Positions 11,278-21,419 of a stretch of 64,000 nt of DNA are shown piece by piece. The DNA comes from Paulinella micropora (lineage: Eukaryota; Cercozoa; Imbricatea; Euglyphida; Paulinellidae). Positions within the stretch are counted from its first letter, which is position 1. Every line of letters starts with the position of its first letter. The position numbers and the translations under genes are program-made. The stretch lies in assembly GCA_019918135.1 (NCBI GenBank), contig WBZZ01005741.1:122501-186500 (forward strand), read 5' to 3'. Below the pieces are notes generated by a model. It saw only the letters and a list, made by a program, of their open reading frames with translations. It was not told where the DNA came from and searched no databases.

Positions 11278-13700
11278 TTGTTCTCGCAGCCAATATACAC
11301 AGGCCCGATGCTCTGTTATACGGAACTTTATTGTGAAACATTGAAGACAATATTAAAAGTTGGTAATGATACGATGGCGAATATTAATATTGTCGGCCGG
11401 AAGTTTTTTAATCGATACCGGGACTGGGTGGACGGAAATATGAAAAAGTCAACGGGCACTCTCAAAGGAGTGAGCAGCCGGACGGATATCACGGGAATCA
11501 TCACACTGACCTTTAAATTGAAATCCGCACGAGTATACCGTATGGACCTCTATGTCGTCCCCGGTTACCACGGGTCAATATTACTATCGTATGACCAATT
11601 GGCTACGATGGGGGCTGTGATTGATTGCGCCGCACGGCGAGTGATATATGGAGTAAAAAGAGGAGAAGAGAACGATATTGATCCCTTCAACGCTACTGAC
11701 TCTTATGAGGCTTATGAGCTGAGTCTAGCGACGGATCACAAAAGGATGGCCATCGCACATGAGGCACTTGAGGTGTACGTTCACCCCCATGTCGTAAGAC
11801 CGGATGAACTGTCCTGGACCGACAATTGGGAATCCCAAGTGTGCACTGTCACAGTTCCGACATGCCATTGGGACAAAATGTCTATTGATGACTTAATCGA
11901 GAAGCGAAAGGAGGAGATTATATGTGTCGCACAAAGAAGCCCGTCGTTGGCGAGATTCGCGGAAGGAGTAGGAACAGATGTCCATATTACTAACGGATAC
12001 TGTTTCCATGCGAAAGTAGGAGAAGAAAAAAGGGAGGCGTTTGTACCAAGGAGAACGGGGCGAATCCCGGATACTCCACCAGAAACTTTTAAAAGTTTTA
12101 TTACTGATTTCTGGGGTGACAAGCCGACGTGGCCGCGTTCACTAACTGAAGTGAAGAAATGCTTACGGACTTTATTCGAAAATAATAAGCCGTATACTAT
12201 TATCCTGCCATATAATGAGAAGGCGATATGGGCGCAGGAAATAAGGAACCGGGTTATTAATCATCCTATACCGGTACCCTCTTGCAAGCAACAGCTAGTG
12301 GTGGCTTGTCGTATGGGAACTCGTGAGCAGAGCAGTGCATACAAGCGGAAGCTCAGAGACCTCGACAAGTTGAAATTGATACCGCAAGCATTCACATGCT
12401 TTGATGGTTTTTACACCCGTAAAGCTCCTTTGCAATACGCGAGACTCATTGACATGCTGGTGGAGCTCGGTAAAGATGATGAGCCGGACACGGTCACGTA
12501 TGAAAAGACGGGCCTAGATGATGTCTCGGAAGAGGACTTAGGCTTGGAGGAGGACAGAGAACCCCTCAAGCAGCATAAGCAGATGTCTGATGAAGATTTT
12601 CAAGAGGCGGCGCGGAAAATATTGGAAGAAGGAGTAGGCACGGAGAAGGAGAAGGAGCTTTTAAAAGCCAAATTAGAGGCGAACAAGGAAATTTTTTGGC
12701 CTCCACACGCAGGTGGTGTCAAGCCTGAAGATTTCACTGCGGTTATTTACAAAATACCGGGTGCGGAGCCGTCACCGGCACCACGAAGGGCGAATTTGAG
12801 TATACATGAGGCGAAGATAGCGGAGGAGCTAGCAAGACAGCTGCTCAATGAGGACTTTATTGAGATATCAACATCCTCAATAGTCTCACAACCGAGAATA
12901 GTGCCGAAGCCAGGAGGAGAATGGCGCCTGACAGTTAACTATGCTCGTGTTAACAAGGTGCTGGAGGAAGAGAGAAATCCTCTCCCGACATTAGAAGAAG
13001 GAAGGAGAGTACCGGAATGCAAAATTCTATTCGGTCATTGACCTTAAGAATGGCTTCTGGCAGATACCACTGGAGGAAAAGTCCAGATGGCTGACGGCGT
13101 TTGTGGTGGGTATGGAAATATACCAATGGAAAGTGCTTCCGATGGGCCTCAAGCAAGCCCCAGGACTTTTCCAGAAGGCGATGCAGAAGATGTTGAGCAG
13201 TCAGTACGATGATTTGTCTGACGGTGGCTTTATGAGAAGGCGGGGACAGAAGGCGGGAGAATATGCATTTTGCTATATCGATAACATTATCGTATACTCT
13301 AACACAATGGAGGAGCATATCGATCATTTGTCCGATATATTCAGGCGCATCGGAGCTTTTGGCCTGAAGTGCAATCTAAAGAAGTGTCAACTTGCCAAGA
13401 CGAGTGTGACATACTTAGGGTACGAGATCTCCCATAATCGAGTCTCGATATCCAAAGAGAAGAGGGAGGAGATTATGAATCGACCGATACCGAAGAACCG
13501 CACTGAATTGCACTCATTCCTTGCGATGGCGCAATACTATAGCCAGTTTATACCCGATTGGGGTGCAACACGGGCTAAGTTGGAGAAAATGATAGATTTT
13601 GGCGACTTTGAGAAGTGGGGCGAAGAGGCTTTGCAAGCGTTTCATGGTGAAGCTTTTGGTTGAGCTACCGAGAGAAGAGGTATTAGTCAACGCGAAGCTC
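11278..13700 (+). pseudogene. Pol region: aspartic protease, reverse transcriptase, start of RNase H
   Basis: The first part resembles a retropepsin: a DT-containing hydrophobic strand followed by NINIVGRKF, then a SILLSYDQL element with downstream GAVIDC, as in retroelement proteases. Then come RT hallmarks: PKPGGEWRLTVNYARVNK (fingers), LPMGLKQAPGLFQKAM (palm) and CYIDNIIVYSNTMEEH (the catalytic YxDD-type segment), followed by the connection motif and a region resembling the beginning of Ty3-type RNase H. This polymerase would copy the element RNA into DNA. The copy is broken and ends in the RNase H region. Confidence 0.75.
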
Positions 13701-16700
13701 GTGATTCTGTAACGGCGCCGCTGGTGCTGGAGCGTAAAGTGTTCGCCGTACACGTTGCTGCCGCCCACGTTGGTAACGGCGTTGTTTGTCGTGTTGATAC
13801 TCCCGTCCGAGTTGTAGTTGCCGAGGCTAGTCCAGCCATTGGCAGCGACGCCATCGAAAACTCTATAGCTCTCTTGCCCTACAACTGTGGAAGAGTGGCT
13901 GAGCACCCAGTTAGGGTCTGTAGTAGGCGTATAGGCCGACATGGAGGTCCAGGTCGGCAGCGTCACGGAGCCAGAAGTCACGACCGTGGTGGAAGTGCTC
14001 TGGGCACCATCTGCCCTGCAGAAGTCAGGCTCAGAACGGCAGTCTGGGCCGGCGCGGATGCTAACTGGTTGAATAACGAGCTGGCCGCTCCGGTGGAGAG
14101 CTGGCCAGTCGAGTCGAGCGTTACCAGAGACGCCGAGCCAGGCAGGCTAGCAGGCATTCTGACAGAAGAGGCGGCTAGCTGCCCTCCGCTGGACACGGAG
14201 ACGAAGGATGTGTTGGACGGCAGCGCACTGGGCAGACTCAGCGCAACCGTCCCGGTGCTCGCAATCGTAGAGGTGCCGATCGTCAGCGGCGACGTATGTG
14301 TGTGTGAGTCCACATAGGCCTTGTTGGTGGCGTTAGTGCTAGCTAGCGGCGCCGAGATGTTCTTGACCGAGAAGTACGAGGTGTAGTCGAAACCAAAGTG
14401 GTTAATTGCACAAAAGCTGGAACTTCCTCCTCCCTTCATGGAAGCAACCACGATGGCCACGTACCGGGCGGCCCTGGCGTTGTCGGTCGGCGCGAAAGTG
14501 ATGGAACTGCCATAGATAAAGGTATACGAACCAGTGTGCCACAGCGTCCAGGCAGTGCCGTCTAACGACGTGCCCACCTGCCATGTCTTTGGCGATTTAT
14601 CCAGACCACTGGACTGGGCTTGCAGGTAGTACTGTTGCAGGACGGCTCCGGTGCCAAAATCTAGTTGGAGCCACTCTCCTGGGTACGCTACACCCGAAAA
14701 CATCTTGCTGGAACCGGAGGTGTAGGCGCCGCTCGTGGCATTGTAGGTACTAGTGTTGCTCTGCCAAGAAAAGTTTGAGCCTGTATTGAAGCCGTCGTAC
14801 GCATTGCCGTTCCCGGAAGTGGACGCACTCGCGACCAGCCGTTCCAGTTGTTGCTTGTCATGCTGTCAGGCTTCTTCACGTACGGAGTGGATACAAGGCT
14901 CAGACCATGAGAGATGGCCTGGTCCCCATGCTGCAGCGCGCCATCGGAGCCCAGCGACACCAAGCTCGTGCTGCTTGGTAATGCGGTTGGCAGCTTGAGT
15001 GCAGAAGTGCCAGACGCTGGAGCGCAAAGGGTGCTTGTGCCTCCAGCCCCGCTGAGTGACAGCGAGCTAGCAGCCCCTGTCGCTAGCTGGCCGCTGGAGT
15101 CGAGTGTTACTAGCGAAGCACTTCCTGGCAGCGCTGTCGGCAGCTTGAGTGCAGAAGAGCCAGAGGCTGGAGCTGAAAGGGTGCTGGTGCCTCCCGCCCC
15201 GCTGAGTGATAGCGAGCTGGCAGCGCCTGTCGCGAGCTGGCCACCGGAGTCGAGTATCAGCAGCGCCGTACTGCCTGGCAGGGCGGTTGGTAGCCTGATC
15301 GAAGAAGAGCAGGAAGTTGGGGCTGAAAGTGTACTGGTACCTCCAGCCCCACTGAGTGACAACGAGCTGGCAGCAGCGGCTACAAAGTTAGGTTTCATCT
15401 CTGCGCAACGTACCCAGCGGGCTGCACGGTTTCCTCCAGGGTAGATCTTTTCGATGACCCAGCGATGGACTCTGAAGTAATTAGTACTGCATACGAAGTG
15501 GTGAGTGTAAACGTCCTCGAAACCTCATTTACTACCCAAGAAGGGATGCTGGTGTTCTGGTACAGCACCGTCCAGTTAGTGGGAGGGTCGGCAGCGTCGT
15601 TCGAGCCTAGCATCGCAAGACTTTTTGGCCAGGTTGCATATAATCCAGTTGAATCCCCAACATAAACACGAGGGTACCAATCAAAACTCGACAGCAGCAT
15701 CCGCGCACCATCAGAGCGACGCAGTTGGAACCACTCTCCTTGTATCCCGTTGGTGGTTTGTGCGTTCGCGCCCGCGCCCGCCACATCGTAATCCCCTGCT
15801 GGATACGTGTAGTAATTCTTGCTGACCCAGCCTGTATCTCCGGCAGTGACGTTGTCAAACATTTTCCAGGCTTGCCAGGAATCGACCTCCTCGCTGCTCA
15901 CTGTCGCTGTCCACGTTCTGCCGTAAGTGTAGTTGCTGAACACAGGAAACGTGTAGGGGCCCCAAGCTACCAGCGCCAGCGAATTTGCGGCGCCTGTGCC
16001 CAAGCTGCCGCTGCTGTCTAATGTGACCAGGGCTGTCTGTCCGGCAGAGGGCAACGCGGTCGGCAACTTGAGTGCAGAAGAGCCAGAGGCCGGAGCGGAA
16101 AGCGTGCTGGTGCCTCCAGCCCCGCTGAGTGACAGCGAGCTAGCAGCCCCTGTCGCTAGCTGGCCGCCAGAGCCGAGTGTCACTAACGAAGTGCTGGCGG
16201 GCAGCGAAAGCGGGAGTGTAAATTTAGAGGCGGTGAGTTCGCCGGTCGTGCTGTTCCACTGTGTCGCCTTCTCGGCAGTGGTAGAATCGGCGCCCGACCT
16301 CAGCGGCTTGATGTAAGTAGCATCAGTGTTAGCGGATACTAATTCAGCGCCCGTGGCGTTCAGCACGATCGAGTGGGATGTCGCTGCCTTTGCTCGGTAG
16401 CCTATTGCGACTGATTCCTGGGCGGCAGCATCCGTGATAGCCGTACTGCCGATCCCAACCGACCGTGTGCCGAGCGTGCTGGCATAGGGACCGACAGAGA
16501 CCGATGAATTGCCTTGTGTGCTCTCCGCGGAGTATGCACCGATCGCGACGGCGAGGTCTGCCTGGCCAGAGTATCCCGCCCTGTAGCCAACGGCAGTTCC
16601 AAACTGGCCCTGTCCACTCGCGCCTGCTTCACGACCTACTGCGACTGTGAGTATCTGCTGCCCCTCGCCCGCTAAAGTCCCGATTGCTACGCTGTCTCCA

Positions 16701-18172
16701 CCCTTGAAGCCGGTGGCGCCTACAGCGAACTGGCCCGCGCTGTCGAGCGTGACGAACTGCTTGGTGCCTGCGCTGGGCAGGGCCACAGGCAGCTTAAGCG
16801 CGACGGTGCCGGTGCCAGGCGCGGAAAGCGTGCTGTTGCCGCCAGCCCCTGTCAGCGTGAGCGTTGACGAGTTGGCCAAATTCGCGAGTGAGGTCCCGTG
16901 CGGGTTGTTGGTAGCAGTCAAATGGCTGCTTAGACCTAGCATGCCGTCTGGATCGACCGTCACCAGCTGCGCGGTCGAGGCGGGCAGAGGGTCCGGCAGC
17001 CTCGCGAGAGTGTCCGGGATCGTTGTGACTGTAAAGTCGGTGTCCATGAGCACGATCGCGCCATTACCGCTAGGAGCTAAAGATGGCTGCTTGAGCGTCC
17101 TGTCCTTGACTGCAAAGATCGAGCCGTCTGGATCCATGGTCACGACACAGTCGTTTTGGGTAGGCATGATCGACGGGAACTTCACCGCTCCTGCCACCTG
17201 GTGGTCGATGTACGCCTTGGGCGCCAGCTGCGAGGCCTTGGTCGGATAACTGGTGTTCTCGATGCAGCCGGCATTGTACAGCTGGTAGTCGAAGGCCAGG
17301 CTCCGCATGTACCAAACTCCCGCCCCGTTGTTTTTGGTGCAGATTACGCGCAAGTACCTGGCGTACTCGGCCGCAGTCGCTGGCGTGAACGTGCGCAGGC
17401 TGTCGCCTACAAAGGTCTGGGCCGTCTGGCTGTCCCAAGTGAACCACCGGCTGCCGTCCGCGCTATAAACGACTACCCAGTCTCTGGGCGCAGTGATGGC
17501 ACCCGCGGACGTGACGTGGTAAGCAGTCAGTCGTGCTGGCCCAGATCGAGCTGGAGCCACGCGCCTACCACGGTGAGATTATCGACCACCGTCTCGATCA
17601 TGCCAGTGTAGTTGTTGCCGCTGTAGCTGTCGGGAGCGGTTGTGCCCCACAAGGTCGAGAAGTCGCTGTCAAAGGCTAGGAAGGCCTGGGTGGAATTGCT
17701 AGAGGCTGAGGCCACAAAGCCCGCGGAGCTGTTAGAAGTCATCCCGGCCGGCTGGCTAGTTTTCGCTTCGGTGTCCAGCGTCAAGGTAATCAGGTCGGCT
17801 AAATCGACCAAGTGCGGGTTCCCGGACGTAGTCAGTCTGTGAGCGGTGTTGAGGGCTACCGCCTCGTTCGCGGCCACGCCGCCTGTTGCGGTCGGCTGGC
17901 TGCCGCTGGTCGTGAACGTGATTTTGAAACGCAGCGTCGCGTCATGGATCGCGCCAGACTGGTTGTTCTCGAGGATAAAGCTAAAAAAAGCGGTGTTGCT
18001 CAGCGCCGAGGTCGCGGCGGCGGGCGCCATGACCGTCTGCGTCCAGCAAGGGCGAGCATTGATCGCGCGGGCGTGCTCGGGATCAATCAAGATCTCCTGG
18101 CCGTTACGCGCCCTCTTGCCGGTGGCGATTTTCTGCTGCTTGCTAGCAGGGGGCACGACGGTGGCGGAAGAC
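13700..18172 (-). pseudogene. Giant fibre/attachment protein region with discoidin-like and YadA-like repeats
   Basis: Reading leftward from about 18.17 kb: an Ala/Thr-rich head that may anchor to the virion, then four segments resembling discoidin (F5/8 type C) carbohydrate-binding domains, with hallmarks such as GEWLQLDFG and SFALTN. They are separated by about 46-residue repeats built on LVTLDSSGQLATGAASS and SLSLSGAGGTSTLSAP. A run of SVAIG/AVGYRAG repeats at about 16,350-16,700 resembles the YadA-type left-handed beta-roll head. HTHTSPLTI-type text, common in phage fibres, occurs near 14,300. The architecture fits a trimeric receptor-binding fibre for a glycan-coated host. The region is broken into several frames, and its left end is lost at the junction with the retroelement. 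Confidence 0.7.
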
Positions 18173-18216
18173 ATGTTCGTTGCAGTATACAATATTAAAC
18201 ACAAAGAAGATTTTTT

Positions 18217-18547
18217 TTATTTTTTCAGGATCATCACGGCCCCGATCGCCGCGGCGCCTACCGCCAAGGGCAGCGCCATGGACTTGAGACCGCGCGGCGT
18301 TATCGCCTAGCTGCTTGGTGGTGTCCATCGCTTCTTTCGGGATGTCGGTCACCTTGTCGATCTGCTTGCCAAAAAAGCCCGTGACTGACTTGAGAGTGCT
18401 GCCAAACTGCCGCAGCCCTTCACGGGTCCGCTCCCTCCTCTCTTCCTTTCTGCGCCCTATGCGCTGTTCGGTGGCAGCGCGGGCGTCCTTGCGGGCGGCC
18501 TTCTTGGCCGTGTGCCGCTCGTGCCTTTCTCGTGTGCGCTTGCCCAT
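18217..18547 (-). pseudogene. Small basic protein of the GC-rich element
   Basis: Starts MGKRTRERHERH and is dominated by Arg, Lys, Ala and Glu for about 60 residues. An amphipathic segment (LKSVTGFFGKQIDKV) follows, and a hydrophobic Ala/Gly/Ile stretch is encoded near 18,217-18,290. A basic head with a membrane-active tail is typical of small virion core or membrane proteins, but no family is recognised. Probably broken once. Confidence 0.4.
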
Positions 18548-18556
18548 CTTTCTTAA

Positions 18557-18982
18557 TTAAACTTGATAAGTCACGAAAATTAAAGTTTTCGTTTTTATTT
18601 GAAAGACAATGACTTGGCAGATGCGTTCCATGACTTGCGCAATTTGTCCCAGGAACTGAGCGTCCTTGGCCAGACTCTGCTTGGCCAGAAATCTTTGCTG
18701 CAGTTGTTGCAGGGCGGGAGTCGGAGCACGAGTCTTGGCGGCCAGCTCAAACCAGATGCCAGCTTCGCTCTGGACGTACGCGGCGAGCTTGCCGTCCTTG
18801 TAGGCAGGCAAAAAGAACTTTTCAACGGTCGCAACTTGTTGCTCAAGACCTAAGTTCCACTGCATCCGCAGGTCCTTGCTCTCGCCGAGGGACAGCAGCC
18901 CCCAGTTGTCCAGCACAGTCTCCAGGTCCGCAAACAGCTTCTGCAGCGCTTGGCGCTTGGTAAGGCCGCCGGAGGAGGTCAT
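18557..18982 (-). CDS. Unknown helical protein
   Basis: A 141-residue frame with an ATG start at 18982, predicted entirely helical (LTKRQALQKLFADLETVLD; LQQLQQRFLAKQ). No membrane segment before the hydrophobic C-terminal end and no recognised domain. It sits between two membrane-type genes and the basic protein gene, all leftward, so probably belongs to the virion block. Confidence 0.45.
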   Translation of the reverse strand: MTSSGGLTKRQALQKLFADLETVLDNWGLLSLGESKDLRMQWNLGLEQQVATVEKFFLPAYKDGKLAAYVQSEAGIWFELAAKTRAPTPALQQLQQRFLAKQSLAKDAQFLGQIAQVMERICQVIVFQIKTKTLIFVTYQV

Positions 18983-19139
18983 CGAGCCTCACGTAGTGTG
19001 TGGGCAGCGGCTTGTCGAGGTCGCACGAGATCTTTGGATGACGCAAGAGCCGTTTGCAACAGGCGCGCACACAGCCGACCACGATGATAGCGGTTGTAAC
19101 GATCAGAGCCCAGGCCAGCAGAGCTTCTTCCACTGGCAT
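18843..19139 (-). CDS. Small single-pass membrane protein
   Basis: Starts MPVEEALLAWALIVTTAIIV, giving one transmembrane helix at about residues 5-25, then Cys-rich and basic (CVRACCKRLL), a type I or III membrane topology. The frame overlaps the start of the following gene by about 140 nt, so its true C-terminus is uncertain. Small membrane proteins are common in virion blocks of Polintons and adenovirus-like viruses; no specific family recognised. Confidence 0.45.
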   Translation of the reverse strand: MPVEEALLAWALIVTTAIIVVGCVRACCKRLLRHPKISCDLDKPLPTHYVRLDDLLRRPYQAPSAAEAVCGPGDCAGQLGAAVPRREQGPADAVELRS

Positions 19140-19156
19140 TGTTCACTTTAGACTAG

Positions 19157-19639
19157 CTACTCAAGATTCTTTTTTGAGAAGCGGTAGTGTCCTTGGCCCG
19201 CGGGGTTCAGGTAGCCTTCGTAGAAGTACTTACTAAAAACTTCCGAAAGTGCGCCTATCAAGAACAGCTGCTTGGCGGCGTCGCTGTCTCCTACCATCCC
19301 AAGCTGGCCGCGGCCCATGAGCCTGGGCAGCATGGCAAAAAGCAGGCCTCCACCGGCCACGTGCACGGCCAAGCTAGGGTAAGAGGCCAGACGGCCCTCC
19401 TTGGTGCGGTTAAGGACCCTACTTTCAATGAGGTCAATAGCAGTGGCAGTCACAAAGGCCACGACAGCCAGGCCGGTGCTCTTGCTGACCATGACACCAC
19501 TCAGGCCGGGCACGGCCGAGAGGTTGAAGACGGCAGGGCCCTGGATGACGACCGGGGCGGCCACATAGGCAAAAGCGGCCGCCGCGCCTGACCGGGCAAA
19601 GTTTTCAAGCGAAAACAGATCGCTCGCCACTTCGGACAT
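19157..19639 (-). CDS. Multi-pass membrane protein
   Basis: 160 residues from ATG 19639. Hydrophobic, Ala/Val-rich segments at about residues 17-35, 45-70 and 85-105 suggest three or four membrane spans. A short polar C-terminal tail follows (YEGYLNPAGQGHYRFSKKN). Family unknown. Open throughout. Confidence 0.5.
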   Translation of the reverse strand: MSEVASDLFSLENFARSGAAAAFAYVAAPVVIQGPAVFNLSAVPGLSGVMVSKSTGLAVVAFVTATAIDLIESRVLNRTKEGRLASYPSLAVHVAGGGLLFAMLPRLMGRGQLGMVGDSDAAKQLFLIGALSEVFSKYFYEGYLNPAGQGHYRFSKKNLE

Positions 19640-19693
19640 TCCTTTTCGGAGAGATGTTTAATGGGCGCACAACAAAATAATTTTTTTTATTGT

Positions 19694-20390
19694 TTAACTA
19701 CTCTTCTTCTTTTCTTCTTCGGGCGCGGGTGCGTCCAGATTTGTAGCTTGGCTATCTGCTGGTTGTGCCGCGAACATAGTGTTCTTGGCATGAGTGATGG
19801 CGGCCGTTTGCGCCGTCAGCAGAGCTAGTTCGGTCATAGGGTCCAGGCGCTGCAGTCCGATGCCCGCGCGCAGCTTGGCCCGCTCGAGCAAGAAGCACCA
19901 CCGGTCATTGGCAAAGCAGGCCTCGGTCGTGCCCGAGATTTGGTAACGCGAGCGGTTCGCTACCAAGTTTTCGAGGCACACGAGCCCTTGCTTGAGCACG
20001 GCATCCGCCAGCTCACCAGACAGTTCGCCTTCCAGCACTTCCTCGACTTCGTCCAACAACAGCGGCAGCTTCTGTCTCGGCAGCCTGCGCAGGGATTTCG
20101 GGTCGCAGTTGATGTGCGCTTTTTTGAGCTTGGGGCCAATCAGGGCACTGCGGCCATAGGCGCACAAGAGCCGGTAGTTGGGGTCATCGCGCAGCACGGG
20201 GTCTTCGGTTGCTCCTGCTGCCGACGACGGCGCGGCCAGACGCCGTGCCAGGCTCGCTTGAGAAGGGCCTGCCGTCCTGCGCTGCTTGGCCGGAGGAGGG
20301 AGGAGAGGAGCAGTGGGCGGCTGTTCGATCTTTGTCTCGAGCGGTGGCTCTAAGTTGGCGAAAGGGTCTGTCCTGGTGATCGCTCTTTTA
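19694..20390 (-). pseudogene. Unknown helical protein with Pro-rich N-terminus
   Basis: The well-formed part (about 19,694-20,197) is 167 residues, helical and Leu-rich (LPRQKLPLLLDEVEEVLEG), with a Pro/Ala/Glu tail. The frame stays open to about 20,390 through a Pro/Ala/Arg-rich stretch without an evident start codon. No domain recognised. Confidence 0.35.
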
Positions 20391-20422
20391 ATCTAACAAT
20401 GCCCCCAAGATTTTTTTTAAAG

Positions 20423-21070
20423 CTACTCAAAGATGTTGGCATTGCCAACCTTGTGGATGGTGTTCCAGCCTCGCACGGAGCCGTTCTCGCGATCGAGAGA
20501 AGACACCGCAGGGATCCGCGCCCACTGTTCGCCTCTGATCTCTGCCGCTTGGTACTGTTCCACGAAACCTGCCACTTGCATGCAGCCCTGCACAAGGCAC
20601 AAACAAAACAAAAGACTTAGTTCTCGCCAAAAAAAGAAGCAGTGATACCTCCCATGAATTTCCATAGTTTCTACGCAACTCTACGAGCCACGGTAGCATG
20701 TTTGTGTTATTTTCTTCCCAAGCTTCTTTCGTTGCGTCCTCGCAGCAGTTGGTCTTGCAGAAAGCCTCTCCGAACACTTCAGCGATCTCTTCGGCGTGCC
20801 GACGAGCAGGACCGCCCCCTTGTACCAAGGAGCCAGTGAGTTTTGCGACAGGCGCTGGGCCACCAGCTTCATCTGGCCAATGAGCCTTGCCCCGGCGCCC
20901 GCGCCCGCGGCGGACAGTGCCGAGTAGATGATCGAAGAGGTAGCGAGGCTGTCAGTTTGGATAATCGGCCGAGTCTCGGTACCATGCTCGACTTGGTTGG
21001 CCTGGGCAGCCGCCGACTTCTCTTCGCCGGTGTTAACTAGCGGCACGGTGGGGCCTCGGTGTCCACTCAT
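20423..21070 (-). pseudogene. Unknown protein region, possibly interrupted by a short intron
   Basis: Begins MSGHRGPTVPLV, continues with an Ala/Gly-rich hydrophobic segment (AAGAGAGARLIGQ), then a Cys-containing helical part (HAEEIAEVFGEAFCKTNCC) and an acidic C-terminus. A stretch of about 60 nt near 20.6 kb has GT and AG ends and a pyrimidine-rich 3' side, so it may be a small spliceosomal intron. The region also looks broken. Function unknown. Confidence 0.35.
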
Positions 21071-21380
21071 TTGTTAGTATAGTTAATCTGCCCGACAAGA
21101 AAAAAAATTTTAAGTATTTGCCGCCGCCAATCAGCTGCTGCTCGCAGCGGGCGGCTTGTTCGGGTGTCACTTCCAGCAAGATGGTGGCATCGGCAATGGC
21201 CGGCTGCTTAAACACTTTCTCGATGGGCGCTTCGGCCACGGTAGTCTGCAGGACCTCGATGGCCCTTTTTTCAGCGTCCTCTTGCTGTCGGCGTTTCTGT
21301 CCCGCGACTCGCGCCTGTGTCTCGTTGACTTTGCCCAAGGCCAGGGCCAGGGTCGGGTCAAAAAAAGCTAGGTGTTGCAT
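21033..21380 (-). CDS. Unknown small protein
   Basis: About 115 residues from ATG 21380 (MQHLAFFDPTLALALGK). The first 90 residues are helical and charged; the last 25 are probably encoded by former spacer, since AT content rises there. No family recognised. Confidence 0.35.
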   Translation of the reverse strand: MQHLAFFDPTLALALGKVNETQARVAGQKRRQQEDAEKRAIEVLQTTVAEAPIEKVFKQPAIADATILLEVTPEQAARCEQQLIGGGKYLKFFFLSGRLTILTNEWTPRPHRAAS

Positions 21381-21419
21381 TTTCTTTCCTTGTTTTTGCA
21401 GTCAGTCAGTTTATTTTTT

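Larger units (their letters stand above)
8109..13700 (+). mobile_element. Decayed Ty3/Gypsy-like retroelement, 3' part missing
   Basis: Order on the plus strand: a long gag-like frame, a nucleocapsid-like frame, an aspartic-protease-like region, reverse transcriptase and the start of RNase H. Similarity stops near 13,700, where the GC-rich virus-like element begins. No integrase, 3' LTR or matching LTR pair is visible in the window. The element is broken, with roughly three or four breaks plus loss of the 3' end. Its frames are still largely open, so it is not ancient. The order protease then reverse transcriptase then RNase H and the RT motifs point to Ty3/Gypsy kin. A tyrosine-recombinase retroelement such as DIRS cannot be excluded because the 3' part is absent. 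Confidence 0.65.

Noticed and set aside
13724-17611. Plus-strand frames opposite the fibre region
   Set aside because: Shadows of the leftward repeat-rich coding sequence; high GC keeps the opposite strand open.
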